This document shows positions 24,419-38,734 of a DNA stretch of 64,000 nt, piece by piece. The stretch is from Adineta ricciae. Its lineage: Eukaryota; Rotifera; Eurotatoria; Adinetida; Adinetidae. Numbering within the stretch: the stretch's first letter is position 1; every line of letters begins with the position of its first letter. Under the pieces are notes generated by a model, which was not told the DNA's origin, did not search any database, and saw only the letters and a program-made list of their open reading frames with translations. The stretch spans positions 186,001-250,000 of the forward strand of contig CAJNOJ010000039.1 of assembly GCA_905250025.1 (NCBI GenBank), in the 5' to 3' direction. The position numbers were made by a program, and so were the translations under genes.

Positions 24419-27195
24419 TCAGTAACCATTTTGCCCATTGCCTGCCGATTGTTCGGACAGCTGTAGTTGAATGATTTGTGAAGGAGGAATTTGCAATTCT
24501 TGATTGACTTTCGATTGCATGTATTTCGAAAGAAGAAGACGTAGTTCATCGTTCTGTCTTGCTAATGCATTGTTGTCTTCGATTAACTTGGCACGAGCGG
24601 TTAATGTCGCGCTAAATGTACAGCAAATTCTTTGATAGGCAATTAAAACGAATAAAGCTTACTAATATTTTTGAAGACCAACAGTGAACGCATCCCAAAG
24701 ACGTTCTCGTTGTCCGTCAATCACATTGGGATACTTTGCCCAGTATTCTGCATCCTGCGAATCGTCGCGTTCGTCAAGTGCTGCAACTTGATACTGTACT
24801 TGTGACGTTGCTCTACAAATGATACGGTTTTTATTTCTTCAAACAATCAAACCGAGCATACTTTTGATGGCCACGGTATTCTTGAAGAAAGGCTTTCAAT
24901 GCTTTGAGTACGTGATTAGGATGAATTAATTCGATGCAATTGCCATCAGCATCAATGATCTGACGTGTACCACTCTGTAAAAAAGAATATACTTTCGTAT
25001 GCGAATTTCCTTTTCATTGAAATTCGAACTAACCTCCGTTACTTCTTCTCTCTCTTCATGTCTTCCTTCTTCGTCATCTTCTTGTTCAGGTCCAGCACCA
25101 CTTGATACATAATTTTTCGATTGTTGTTGGATGTGATCGACGAAAAACTTCGCCATCAATTTAATATCTTCTTCGTTTTCAACTTTCAATGCTCGGAAAA
25201 TGGCATCTAGTTTAATCAAACTTCTTTCGTTTTTTTCCAACGGTTCGAGCAAAGCCAATAGTTTCGGTTCAACAAGAAAGTCCTTTGTTTTCACAATATG
25301 ATATTTCGTTAGTTACGAAAGAAAACGATTAACTTACTCCCTCATCGCAAAGTAATTCTAAAATAGCCTTCATTGATGTACCAGACAAGAGATTATCCGG
25401 GGCACTCTCATCTTGCTGATCAGTTAATAATTCCCGGACGACGTCGATCGATGGCTTTGGAAGTTTCTTCGAATCAATCGGACCGACATTATTCATAAAT
25501 TCAGTGTCACATGGCGTCCAAGGAAGGCCGAGTTGTTGTTCGAATATTAATCTATCAGCATCGAGTAGCTTCTGAGTCATTTCTCGACAACGATCTTCAT
25601 TCATAATCCATAGTTTATGAAATTTCTCCATATCAGCAGTTAGAAAATGTCTAAATAATGAACGAATGATCTTCGTACACCACGATTTGTAAGAAGCATG
25701 CAATGCTTACTTGGCCTGTCGTTTGATTTCTTGCGTATTTCCCAATGTTCGTTTGTATTCTTCCGCTGCTTGTATGCTTTGTGCCTTGAAAGCTTTCTCT
25801 TTCTCGGCTAGTTTCTTCTTCAAATTGGTTAACAAATCGTTCAATCGAATCTTCCGATTTTTCTGCACACCAATCGTTAATGAGTTCTCTTCGTCTCGTT
25901 TTTTCAAGACTTTGTAATTGTAATCATATTTCTCTTGACTCAGGTGATAGATTGCTCTCATCTCTTCGATTTTACGTTGCTGTTCCTGAACTTGATTTTC
26001 TAATCTGGCTTTCGTGGCGTTAAATTCCTCTGCATGTTTTATGCGCAAACGATGTAAATCACGCTCGAACGATTCGTGACGTTCGAATCGTGCAATGGCG
26101 AATTGTTCCTAATTTAAAAAAGAAAAAACGAAAATAGATTGATTTGCTAGTGTATCCAATCCATTACTTCTTTATGACGACGCTCTTCCAGTTTTTCTGT
26201 CCATTCACGATTGTATTTATCCAATAATTCTTGTCGCTCTTTAATGAACGCTTCTTCGATAGCATGCAGTTCTGTTGCATAGTATTTCCGACGGCTTTTC
26301 ACTTGTTCATTCATACGTTCGACGAGAAGTTTGATGTTTTCGTCGAATTTGTGTAACATTTTCACATAATAATCATCTTTACCTTTTAAATCCTAATTGA
26401 AAGAAATTCATAGCGATTCGACGTTTGAAAAATCAACAGACTTTTTCCAATTCACCGATCAGTTTGTTTTTTTCTTCCAACATCGCTCCACAGGCATGCT
26501 TTTGAGCCATGAGCAACTAAAGTATGCAAATAGTTAGGATTTTGATAATTGATCAAGACTTTTCTGCAGTACTTCATGTAATTCTCGGGAGACATCCTTT
26601 GTTCGAGCACCCTCCCAGTTTCTAATGATCTGAAAATAAGATTCGCGAGGAAGATTTGATCATTTTCGTCAAACATTTGGTTTTACTTCTTCAAATTTTT
26701 CTTTCGATGATTTCGAATCTTGCTCCAATCGATCTCTTCGTTTTCTCGTTGCTTCTTCCTCTTCCAGCCGATGTTGATGTTCAATCAGATCTTGTCCAAC
26801 ACGGATATTCGTCACCTACAATTAATCAAAATGCTTATCTTCGCGAAAACCGATCGATCGTTTCATTTCATACAAATTCTAAGCCATCTTCTTCGAGTTT
26901 AACTAGACGTTGTCGCGATTGTTCGATCTGATTGCGAGCAAAAGTCGCTGCATCTTTCTGATCAGCTTCTGCTGTCGAAGTATGACGATCGTCTTTACTA
27001 AAATTACACGACAAGAAATATCAATCCTAGCATGATCGACGGAAGAAGAACTCCTTACTCTTTTTGTTGATTTAGACGTTGTAGAGCACGAGCACGGCGA
27101 GCTGCAATTCTTTCTTCTCGATTTTCTGATGTTAAAGATGGCCCTTGATTCTCGTCATCACTAACAAACTTCTGATTTATAGCCAGCAAATCCAT
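24419..27195 (-). CDS. DRC1: Dynein regulatory complex subunit 1 (DRC1/CCDC164)
   Basis: About ten exons splice to a protein of around 700 residues, as in the family. The N-terminus carries SENREERIAARRARALQRL, like the human QERIQARRLRIAARL; then VTNIRVGQDL, like VTNIQVAADI; then long coiled coils with the conserved IYHLSQEKYDYNYKVLKKRDEE; then FHKLWIMNEDRCREMTQKLLDADRLI and LGLPWTPCD, diagnostic of DRC1; then an acidic linker and a final coil ending PPSQIIQLQL. DRC1 is a scaffold of the nexin-dynein regulatory complex that links axonemal doublets and controls ciliary beating. The ATG at 27195 follows an acceptor-like TTTTCAG by about 17 nt. The COG7 poly(A) signal lies only about 76 nt upstream of that acceptor. 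Confidence 0.95.
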
Positions 27196-27212
27196 CGGAA
27201 TGTTTACAACAA

Positions 27213-27214
27213 CT
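27213..27214 (-). promoter_or_regulatory. Candidate trans-splice acceptor of DRC1
   Basis: On the minus strand GTTTTCAG ends here, 17 nt before the DRC1 ATG, and no in-gap donor pairs with it convincingly. The upstream gene's AATAAA ends about 76 nt away, a spacing like that between genes in trans-spliced polycistronic units. Confidence 0.4.
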
Positions 27215-27288
27215 GAAAACTTTTCTTCTAACGAAATGTATTCTTCATTGATTACGCGTTTTCTATCGCGATGCCTCCGTTCTTTTCT

Positions 27289-27294
27289 TTTATT
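27289..27294 (-). terminator. Polyadenylation signal AATAAA of COG7
   Basis: TTTATT on the plus strand reads AATAAA on the minus strand, 112 nt after the COG7 stop and before the DRC1 start. Confidence 0.55.
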
Positions 27295-27405
27295 GAAATA
27301 AATATAAGCAGAAGAGAATAACAAGTTTAAAAGAGAGACACGTCATCTCACGGAGAAATAAAGATGGCGTGCGATTTCACGACGAGATTTATCACGAAAA
27401 AGTTT

Positions 27406-30400
27406 TTATAAATGTCGCATTGTTCGTATTGTTGAGACCATACGTGCAGGTTTCTCCCGAGCGAGTTCTTCAAATTTGACTTCGTCAGCTGCAAACAATT
27501 GAATCATATCATCAAAATCTGCGATATCTTTTAAACCGAAATCCTCCAGAACACTACAGAGATACCCTGAAATAAAACCCATTAAACAAAGTTCATAGTA
27601 AAGCAGAGCATCTATTTACGTAAATCCATCAATAACTGTTTAAGACCCGTTGTGGTCAATGTTTGGATTTGTAATGTTTGTTCCATACATAAGCGCATTG
27701 TGCCCATAGCAATCGAATCAAGCCAACAGGATGTTAAATCATTGAATAGTTCTAAAACGAGAAAAAAAGCAGAGTTAAAATGAATATCACTTGTTTTCTA
27801 AAGCATACCTCTATCCTCGAGAAAAGGTAATTTGCCTTTTTTAAATGCGATGCCTAATTGTTGATTATCCTGTAAATTGAATGGTTCGAAATGTTGTGGA
27901 AGCATAAGAAGATATTGACCAATCTATGGACATGAAAATCAAAATCGATGAGATCAGAATATTCCCTTTACTTTAGTAATGTTTTCTTGTGGAACGAAAC
28001 TAAGTGAAGGTAGATCAGCGACAATTGTACCTCGATTATCACTTGCCCAGACCTTGCGAACAGAAACACTTTTTCCAAAACAAACGATCAAATAAATATC
28101 TTTACAGATAGTTTGGAAAACCCATTGAGAAGCGATTGAATCGGCAGAAATACCACATCGAAACTAAATCGATGGCATTCATCACTGAATTCACTCAGTT
28201 GTTTTGGTATATCCGGAAATATGGTATACGTAGCATCTATGATAGTAAACAAACAATTACTTTCCTTTTCTCATAGGAAAACTAAATATATTTACTTTCT
28301 AATCCTGCAACAATGGATATGAAATCATATTTATCTGATGAAGTTATGTTGATAATGAACGATTCAACCGCTATGTCATAGATATCTTCATGTTGTTTAT
28401 TCCTATCGAAAAGAAGTACGGTACCGATGAGTGATTAGTTTGTTGAAGAGCATAAATACTTCGGTGTTTTATAGAACCATTCGCTGATCATCTGTAACAT
28501 TTGTTGGGCTAATGACGATTCGAATTGTTCGTAAGCAAGAATAAGATCACCTTGACAATGGAATCAAAATCGATTATTATGTATGAAGAAAAGAGAGATA
28601 CGTTACCGCAAATCTCCAGAATACGAATGGTCTGTCGGAATAAATCCCAATCTTCACTTCCTAGAATCTTCGCATGTCTCTCACGAATATTGTTCACAAC
28701 ACGTCGCAATTCTTTGATGTACGCAATAAAAAATGTCTGAAATCGATTTTACCACTAGATAAATAACAACTCTGTTCATTTTCATACTTGTAGAACATTC
28801 TTGAGACTAATGATTGTTCGACCATTGGTTAATTGTTTACATCGATCAATAGTCTATTCATAGCACAAATTTGTAACATAATTTTCTTCAATCAATACGA
28901 TTTACCTCATTCGCAATAGCGAATACACTTGGAATCGATGCAGAAAGCAATTGGATACTGCCTGACGTATCACTTGTATCCTAGAAAATCATCATTCATT
29001 AAATATGAAAACTCATTTTATCGGTTATTCTGATTGATATGTTCTCTACTCTTTTGTGACATGCGTATAGACTAAACAAACGATTCCCATGAATAGATTC
29101 TCCTCTTTGACACGCCAAGATGTTCGTGAGAAGCGAGAACTACTTACAAATTGGATGGTATCAAGTGCATTCTGCAGTTGCTCTTGCTCATAACGTGTAT
29201 AGTTTTGAAAAACATCGGTGTATGGAGAATATAATTCAAAAACAAATACTTCCACTGTCGATAATGGGATCGTCTCTGGAAGAACAAGAATAACAAATGT
29301 CAAATGAAAAAATATCAACATACCATTCGAGGAGACATTTCGATATAATGGCTGAATTTGGTTTTGAATAGATTTACCAAATCGATCTGTAATCTAAAAG
29401 GAGAAAGCGAACGACGTAAATATTTCATGTCAACAATTAAGGAATGTCACCACTAGTTATATATTTCAACAGAAGTTACTAGTTGTTGCTCTTCTGATTA
29501 TCATGTTATTTATTCTTATTTAACCTTCTTAATGTCATCGAAAGATATGTTGATTAACTTTCAATAGACACTCACTAACTAAACATATGAATGGTCAAAT
29601 TTTGAAGACTAGTGTGAAAAGTGCTCGGATGTAGCTATGTCCAGACAGTATGAATAAGACATAAGAGAATTCCAACGTGAAGTAGATTTCTATCATGTCG
29701 TCTAGCTGATATTAATTGAATATGCTCTGTTACTATGATGATATTAGTTATCTCTACTTGCTTCTTGTCTATCTTTTTCTGTCATGACATTCATTTGAAT
29801 GTAAGATGTCTTGTCATGACGAGTTATGTTGATAGATTTTGATTTTGTTTTCTTTGTCTAAGAATACGACTAGGTTTCTTCTCTTTTTTTGTACTCGAAC
29901 TATCTGTCTAACCGAGCAAATCTAAGCGTATATATATATAACGGATAGGATAATAATGTAATAACACGAACCTTAACTATTGTTACTTATCTCGAAGTCA
30001 AAAAAGAAGAAGTAGACGATTAGTAATATGGAAAGCAACTTAACCAAACGTCGTCCGTCGATTGTACCGGGTTATCTTCCGGATCTATCGAACATTCGAG
30101 CACCCTCGGTCGAAACTGTGAAAGAAGAGGAGGATCGCTCAAGTAAATATTCTTCGTCAACTTCCATTGAATCTCTACCATCGATAACCAATTACGAAAC
30201 AAAACCATATCTGACAATCAGAAAACTTCAATATGAAAATCCTGCGATTGGTCAAACAACGCATACATCTATGGCACACACGCATGGCATATGTGTTCTG
30301 AACACTGAAGCTGAAGAAATTATTGCCTGTGATCACTATAACAATCGATTGTTGATGTTCAATTCGAATGATAATGGAAATTTGTTACAAATATTTCGTG

Positions 30401-32562
30401 GCGATCTCGCTACACCGGAGTGTGTGACACCACGACCAAACTATCGACAGCAAATATATGTGACCAAAGCACATTCAATTTCTCTATACGATTTAGAAAA
30501 GAAAACGTTTATACAAAAGTTAGGCATAGAAGAAAGTGGTCATGCGAATAACCGATTTAATTCTCCAACTGGAATTGTTGTCGATCCCGATAATGGGTAT
30601 TGAAATTTGAAAGTTGTGGAGAGAACGACTGTCAGTATGATTTTTCTTTTAGCGAGATTTACATGTGTGATACGTGGAATCATCGAATCTGTGTGTTTTC
30701 ACCTGATTTTCGTTATGTTAATCGTCGATGGTATCTAACTCGTTGGGAACAAACTCAACACAAAGTCAAACCGAACTTTATCGCAATTAATGGAAAGAAC
30801 CAATGCGTCGTGACATGTGATGACGCTCCTAATTACCGTGGTGCTGTCTACGTCTTTGATAAGATGGGCTACATTCAAAAGATCTATGATCACGAGTCGC
30901 GTAAATATCCAAATAGCGAAGCTAAACTTCATGTTCCACATGGGATTTTACTCGACGATCAAGGAAATTGGCTGACAGTCTGTTACTCCGATCCGGAATC
31001 GCGTTTGGTTGAAAGACGAGAAAAGTCGCATGGAAATGGTGAACACGAGTTGATCACTTATTGGTGCTGTAAAGAATTGAAAGGGCCTAGTGCACTGGCA
31101 ATGAAACGTGACCATACTTTAATTATCGGTGATCGGGATGAGAATTCAATCTATCTCTTTAAACAAAATGTCGCGGAACGCGGGAACCATCACTTACATA
31201 TTTAAAACTATGCATGTGTGTGTGTGTTACTTGATTTCTTTTATACGAGACTAACCAAGAAAATCTTCTTCATTTCAAAACTTACCTGTTTACATGCTAA
31301 TAAAATTTCCAATCTTTTCTTTGCAGAGATTTGTTGTCGTTGAAGTTCATTATGAAACTGCGTTTTATACTTTCCATGAAATATTCGCAGACCATTCAGA
31401 ACAATTGAAAGTGTTACACGAGCCGGATGATTGAACACTTTTGTACACCAACGTATCTATTACAAACAGAAAAGTATTTTCGACATTCCCGTGTCGCTAT
31501 GATCCTACTTCGTCTTGCCAAAGATTAGACAAATAGTCATAGATAGTTACAAAGATTGTTTGATGTTCACTTGTAGCATTATGAAATAACTCTCGTATAC
31601 GTGTATCTAATCGACTCTATATAATTCAGCAATGCATGCATAGAAATGAGTAGAAATCATAGATTACCTTAACAGAGGTGACATACAAATCTTCTAATTG
31701 GTCCGCTCGATCTATGGACTGATATACTTGGGCGAATGATCGAGCCATATCTATATTGAGAATGTGATTTCAAGGGAAAAGGATCGATGTCTGTACATAC
31801 CAACATCTTGCGTGTTAAATGCAGCGATGACTGTTGGACTCATCATTGCTTCTAAGCCGTTCTTGAGATTTTCTAACTGATTGACACGATCAGCATAGTC
31901 CGGTACATCAGTGAGAATTTTCAAAGATTGTTGCATAGCAATTAGTTTTGTTGCAATCTACAAAATTGTGTTGTCTTTCAAATATGTATGCAATCGAATT
32001 CAGTATATTTACTTGTGTGAAATCTTTCGATTCGAATGTATCCTCAATTTGAGCAGATAATGTTACCCAATTATCAGCTTCTTGTAAAGCTTTAGTTGCC
32101 GATTGTATGCGGTTTTTAACTGAATCCAATTGAATTAAATTGCGCATGCCATCCGCGGTGTCTTGATTGACTTTTTGAATATCTCCTCGTACGGTTCGCA
32201 TCTGTTCTTGTAACAAAGTTGCTTCATGTCTAAGCACATCTATTTCGCGAAGAACCCTAAAAAACGATTTGTCAACTAAACAACATCAAACTTATATTTA
32301 TAGATTTCAAACTACCGAGGAAATTGTTGAACAGCCTGCTGACTGGTTTCTTCAATTGTATTGTTCATTTCCTGAATGTACATTTGCAGTTTTGTGATTA
32401 GAATTCCTGTGTAATTATCGATGTTTTGATTCGATTCTTTCTGCAATCGAAATGCTTGATTAAGCCAGTCGATAACATTGAATTCATCGTCGAAGAATTT
32501 CGAAAAATCATCCTAGAAATTTCTTAATTTGAAGTTAGAGATAAATGTAATGAACTTACCAT
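27406..32562 (-). CDS. COG7: Conserved oligomeric Golgi complex subunit 7 (COG7)
   Basis: About twenty short exons. The start is an ATG followed at once by GTAAG: the first coding exon is just those three bases (32562-32560), and the next begins DDFSKFFDDEFNVIDWLNQAFR, matching human [22 protein letters not shown]. Then come the coiled-coil block LREIDVLRHEATLLQEQM...VKNRIQSATKALQEADNW and PDYADRVNQLENLKNGLEAMMSP, helical tethering repeats, and a C-terminus FEELAREKPARMVSTIRTMRHL like human LPRRLATTVATMRS. COG7 belongs to lobe B of the COG tether that recycles Golgi glycosyltransferases within the Golgi. One intron (about 29397-31286) is roughly 1.9 kb and contains a complete NHL-repeat gene on the plus strand. 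It ends at TAA 27408-27406. Confidence 0.95.
30028..31205 (+). CDS. NHL-repeat protein nested antisense in a COG7 intron
   Basis: Two exons (30028 to about 30598 and about 30655 to 31205) give a protein of roughly 370 residues. The first 70 residues are polar and likely disordered, with no signal peptide. The rest looks like a beta-propeller: HGICVLNTEAEEIIACDHYNNRLLMF, then FNSPTGIVVDPDNGEIYMCDTWNHRICVF across the splice, a classic NHL repeat, then HGILLDDQGNWLTVC and ALAMKRDHTLIIGDRDENSIYLF. NHL propellers bind RNA or proteins; here there is no RING, B-box or other partner domain, so the role is unknown. The splice GG|GTATTG...TTTAG|C restores the propeller frame. A small rise in AT and TATA-like ATATATATATA at 29930-29940 lies before the start. 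Both flanking COG7 exons are on the opposite strand. Confidence 0.82.
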
Positions 32563-32787
32563 TGAAAACTATAGTTTAAATAGACTGACAAAATGACACG
32601 ATTCAAGAGAACAGAACATCCGTTTTCTCAATGGACGTTTGTCTAACCAATCAGATCTGATCCAAGTGTTTGGTTTGGTTTGGGTGACTGATTTGTTTCA
32701 ACCAACATGAACTATTCTGTATGGTAAATCGATCCTAGATTAATAAAATAAAACTTGCGAAGGCAACGTGAAGTAAGAAGAATTTCT

Positions 32788-33363
32788 TTACATTATTGAC
32801 AAAACTTCTTGATTTGATTGACCTCGACAAGTTTTATTCTGTTTAAGATCTGATATTTCAGCTGTCTTTAGTGAATGACACATTGTCAGTTGATGAAGAG
32901 TAGTTCTGGATGTACATGGTTTGAACGTTTCTAATTGTTCATTTCTGAGCATTGTTGGTTCAAATGAACGATGGGCATCAAAACGAATTGACGAATAATT
33001 TCTTCGATCGAAAGGTCGTGGAGTAGATCTTCGATGATAATGATGATACTTGAGCGGAGTTAATTGATGGTGATAGACGCAAACAGCTGATGCGTTATTC
33101 TCATTGTTTGAAATATCAATTACACTTCCTGAAGAATTTGCCCTTTGATCTGAATAATCACACAATGGTTCGAATTGTTGTGTTATCGATGAACGACTTC
33201 TGTCATCGTAAGAATCGACTTCATTTACAAGTGTACATTCTTCAGCATCGCTAAATTCTAAATGACCACTATCATATCGTTTCCGACAGTTAACAACAAG
33301 AAAAGGCAGTGATCGGCTAGTCCATAGACGAAAGCAGAATGATGATTGTTGAATCAGTAACAT
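32788..33363 (-). CDS. Hypothetical protein, polar and probably disordered
   Basis: An uninterrupted frame of 191 codons beginning at ATG 33363. The N-terminus has a mildly hydrophobic patch (SFCFRLWTSRSLPFLVV) that could be a weak anchor or signal. The remainder is rich in S, N, R, H and D, with no motif I recognise. It lies on the same strand between a small unknown gene 127 nt upstream and COG7 225 nt downstream, so its spacing fits a member of the same run. I cannot exclude that it is a chance frame or an exon of a longer gene. Confidence 0.45.
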   Translation of the reverse strand: MLLIQQSSFCFRLWTSRSLPFLVVNCRKRYDSGHLEFSDAEECTLVNEVDSYDDRSRSSITQQFEPLCDYSDQRANSSGSVIDISNNENNASAVCVYHHQLTPLKYHHYHRRSTPRPFDRRNYSSIRFDAHRSFEPTMLRNEQLETFKPCTSRTTLHQLTMCHSLKTAEISDLKQNKTCRGQSNQEVLSIM

Positions 33364-33490
33364 GAAAACGAAAAAAAAACGAGGAAGAATATTTCAGCTA
33401 CAAGAAGTTTTCTAATCAAGTAGCTAAGTAGCGAGAGTATATTTATTCAAATTAGTAATTTATGTATATATGATAAAGGAAAGAACATGG

Positions 33491-33877
33491 TCAGTTTTTT
33501 TCCGAGCGAATTTGATTATTTTCGACGACAAATTTCCAGTTGCGCACATCCTTGTGAGGAACATTATCGAATGGTGCTTTTGCAGTTAAAGTTGATCCAT
33601 CAGCTTTGCAAACTTTGATCGAATGAATGACTTTTGGAAAAATATGAGATTGAGGTGATTGACCAGTATTGTGCGTTGACATTGAATGAACTTTTTCTTC
33701 ACATTTATACTCGTCATTGGCGGCGACGTCGAAATCGGCTACTTCATTATCCGAGCCAGATTTCGTGTGATATTCAACGAAACAATGAATTTGATGGGAT
33801 GTTTTGTTGACTATGGTAGCTGAAAAGACGTTGCGTTGAGCTAAATGACCACTAACTGCTGATGTATCAAGACTCAT
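33491..33877 (-). CDS. Hypothetical small protein (128 residues)
   Basis: A single-exon frame with ATG at 33877. An acceptor-like TGCCTTCTAG ends six bases before the ATG, as for other genes here. The sequence looks globular: FSATIVNKTSHQIHCFVEYHT near the N-terminus and KVIHSIKVCKADGSTLTAKAPF then NWKFVVENN near the end alternate like beta strands. I do not recognise the family. It is the first gene of the minus-strand run that ends with the C19orf12-like gene and is divergent from actin. Confidence 0.6.
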   Translation of the reverse strand: MSLDTSAVSGHLAQRNVFSATIVNKTSHQIHCFVEYHTKSGSDNEVADFDVAANDEYKCEEKVHSMSTHNTGQSPQSHIFPKVIHSIKVCKADGSTLTAKAPFDNVPHKDVRNWKFVVENNQIRSEKN

Positions 33878-36096
<2,219 letters not shown>

Positions 36097-36332
36097 ATAC
36101 AAACATGAAGAAGTTAAACAATCAAACACTTCACCAAAGAACTTTCTTCGTCTTCTACTAGAATTGCACGTCAACCACATGTCCTCTAGTCCTCTTTTAA
36201 GAATATGCCATCATTATCACCTTGATTTCAGTTTTTTTTCTTTTTGGTCTTCTTTTTATTTGATTTTATTTATCCCTTTAATCAACAAGTTTGTGCAATT
36301 ACAATAGCATATTAACTTTGACTTTTTTTAAA

Positions 36333-36338
36333 AATAAA
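36333..36338 (+). terminator. Polyadenylation signal AATAAA of actin
   Basis: AATAAA 237 nt after the actin stop. A TTTATT at 36354-36359 is the mirror signal for the convergent ART-TPR gene, so the two 3' UTRs meet or overlap here. Confidence 0.65.
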
Positions 36339-36395
36339 TTTTCATATTCTCCCTTTATTAACGCAAAAAAAACACAAGCTTCGCTATTCACAAGT

Positions 36396-38734
36396 TCAAG
36401 AAAGTTTTCGTTTTGTCTCAGTGACATTATGTTTGTATAATTTCGTATCCGAATGTTCTGCGGGCAGGATTGCCGAGGCTATCGCCAATGCTTCGTAGTG
36501 ATACAGCAATGCTTCGTCATACTGGCCCATTTCGTTGAAGACTCCACCTAGATTATTGTAAGTTCCCGCGATATCCGGATGATTTTCCGGCAGAACACGC
36601 AATTGCAATTCTAAACATCGTTCGAATTCACGTTGTGCCGCGCGAAATTCGCCTTTTGTTAGATACAACGTTCCGAGACCATCATGTATCAACGCGATCG
36701 TCGGGTGATTAGTAATTAAATGACGTTTATAAAGATCAAGTGCTTGTTCGTAATGTCTCAATGATAACAACCACTGCCGGCGATCACAATGTAGTAAACC
36801 CAGGTATGAATGTATCATTGCCGTATCTAATGGATGTTGATCTTTAACAGCTTCCAAAGCTTTTTCGAAGAAAATCAGTGCTGTACTATATTCTTTGCGT
36901 AGTTGATGGTAGAAACCTAAGTTTATGTAGGATATCGCCGGTGATTCCTTCTTCATTTCGATGAGTGCTTGTGGGAACATGCGTTGGTAAATGTAACATA
37001 GACTGATATTGTTGTAAAAGTTCGTTTTTTGGTAATAGTTTTGGGCCATGTTGAATTCTTCTAAATTGCGGTAGATTTCTCCAAGATAATTAAAGATTTC
37101 TTCACCTAATTTACTAGCTAATTGAAAGTATTGAATTGCACGAGACATATCGCCTGATTCTTGGTAGACAAGTGCCAATTGTACATATGTTCGGTCAATC
37201 TCTTCAGCGAACGATGAACCATTGTCATTCTGTTTCTTATAAATCTGCAACGCTTGCTGATGATACATTAAAGCGGATGTATATTGACATTTCACACGTG
37301 TCATAACTCCGGCATAATTACAAATACTTGCAGTTTCGATGTTATCTTTCGATAAGTGATCGATTAACAGCCGATAGAACCGATCAGCTTTAGTTGACTG
37401 TTTAAGTTTATCCCAAATCAAACCAATCGTTAACATTTCATGTGAAAGTTGGTCAATATCTTTCAAAAACACTTCCATTTGACTGTTAACTTCCTCTTTT
37501 GTCAGCAGATTTAAATGTACATGCCAGATACCGTCCATTTCCATTCCAATGTGCTCGATCCGAAATGCACTGCCAATTGTCAGGAGAACTTTTTCATCTG
37601 ATATTGGTATGTACGAGTGATTCAAGGAGAAATGATACAGAGCAGTTTCGAGAGTGTTCGATGTTAACGAAACTTCATTGATGGCTTGCGTAGAGGTTTT
37701 GCAGAGATCAAGATAACTGTTTATGGAGATGATGCCTTTTAGATTCGTTCGTAAACGATATAAATCATCGGCGTTCAAATTTTGCGCTCGGTAGAAGATT
37801 TCCGTTGATGATATGATGGCTTTTTCGTTCATTATCTGCTGAAGGTCTTGTAAAACAAAATTATAATTGAATAAAAGAGCAAAATTCATCGTTTGACTCG
37901 CTTTATGCAATAGACGCGAAAGAAATTTCGCTCGTAAGTACCAATCGATCGCTGCAGCGGATTCATAATGTTGTTCGAAATGCGTGATTTCTTCCGTACG
38001 TTTTTCATTCTCCGCGTAATAAAACAGGCACGAACGAAAAACGCGTTGTTTGTCCTGATTTGTCGTTGGTTTCGGTAGATTGAACAGAATATTCCGAAGG
38101 AATAGTTGGAATATCAGAAATGGACTTGCTTGTTTCAGAGTCATGGATTTCAATTGTGGACTCAGAAATGTCATAGGAATAGAATCATGATCGCAAATAT
38201 CGTGAACATCTTTGGTTAACTGTGCAAAGCAATCAGTGAGGTTTGTGTAAACACCAGCGATTATCGGTTCGTTTTCTTTTGCCCAAGTCTCGAATTGAGT
38301 GAGTTGTGGTAATGGAAGACTATCGCCGCAGTAGACATAGATCGATGCAAGGAAGCGAAGTTCAGATTTAATTACACAAATCGATTGAGCGAATTGGCTA
38401 GAAAAACAACGAAGGAATGAAACATCAAAATCGAAATGAATGCTTCATCTTACTGTGAAACGATCAGAAAGATTTTATCATTGACAATCATTTTCATAAA
38501 ATTAACGCAATCGTTGAGCTTATCGAATATTTTCAAATTCTGAATGATTTCTCGTGCATGATTGAATTCTTCCGTCCAGTCATCGTTGTATGTCAGCGAT
38601 GCATCCAACCACACAAGCACACATTCTTCAAAATCATCTTGAGTCTCAAGTATAGATCTCGTACGTACTTTTTTCACTAGATTTGTCAGTTCGAGGCTCT
38701 CATTAGGACGCTGTCTTTTCAACGCCGATCCCAT
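36396..38734 (-). CDS. TPR protein with degenerate ADP-ribosyltransferase (ART) domain
   Basis: Two exons: ATG 38734 to a donor near 38451, then about 38401 to TGA 36396. Roughly 760 residues. An N-terminal region (CVLVWLDASL; ICVIKSELRFLASIYVYCGD) precedes an arginine-type ART-like domain: AAIDWYLRAKFLSRLLHKASQ, IFYRAQNL, GIISINSYLDL, then DEKVLLTIGSAFRIEHI. After this come about seven tetratricopeptide repeats, for example TAMIHSYLGLLHCDRRQWLLSLRHYEQALDLY and PDIAGTYNNLGGVFNEMGQYDEALLYHYEALAI. ART-TPR proteins form a large family in bdelloid rotifers. ARTs move ADP-ribose from NAD to proteins using an R-S-E triad; here only the Arg is kept, so it is probably an inactive paralog or a binding protein. 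Confidence 0.82.

Noticed and set aside
36333..36359. Overlapping actin and ART-TPR 3' ends as a regulatory antisense pair
   Set aside because: Close convergent poly(A) signals are common in compact genomes; nothing in the sequence argues for regulation.
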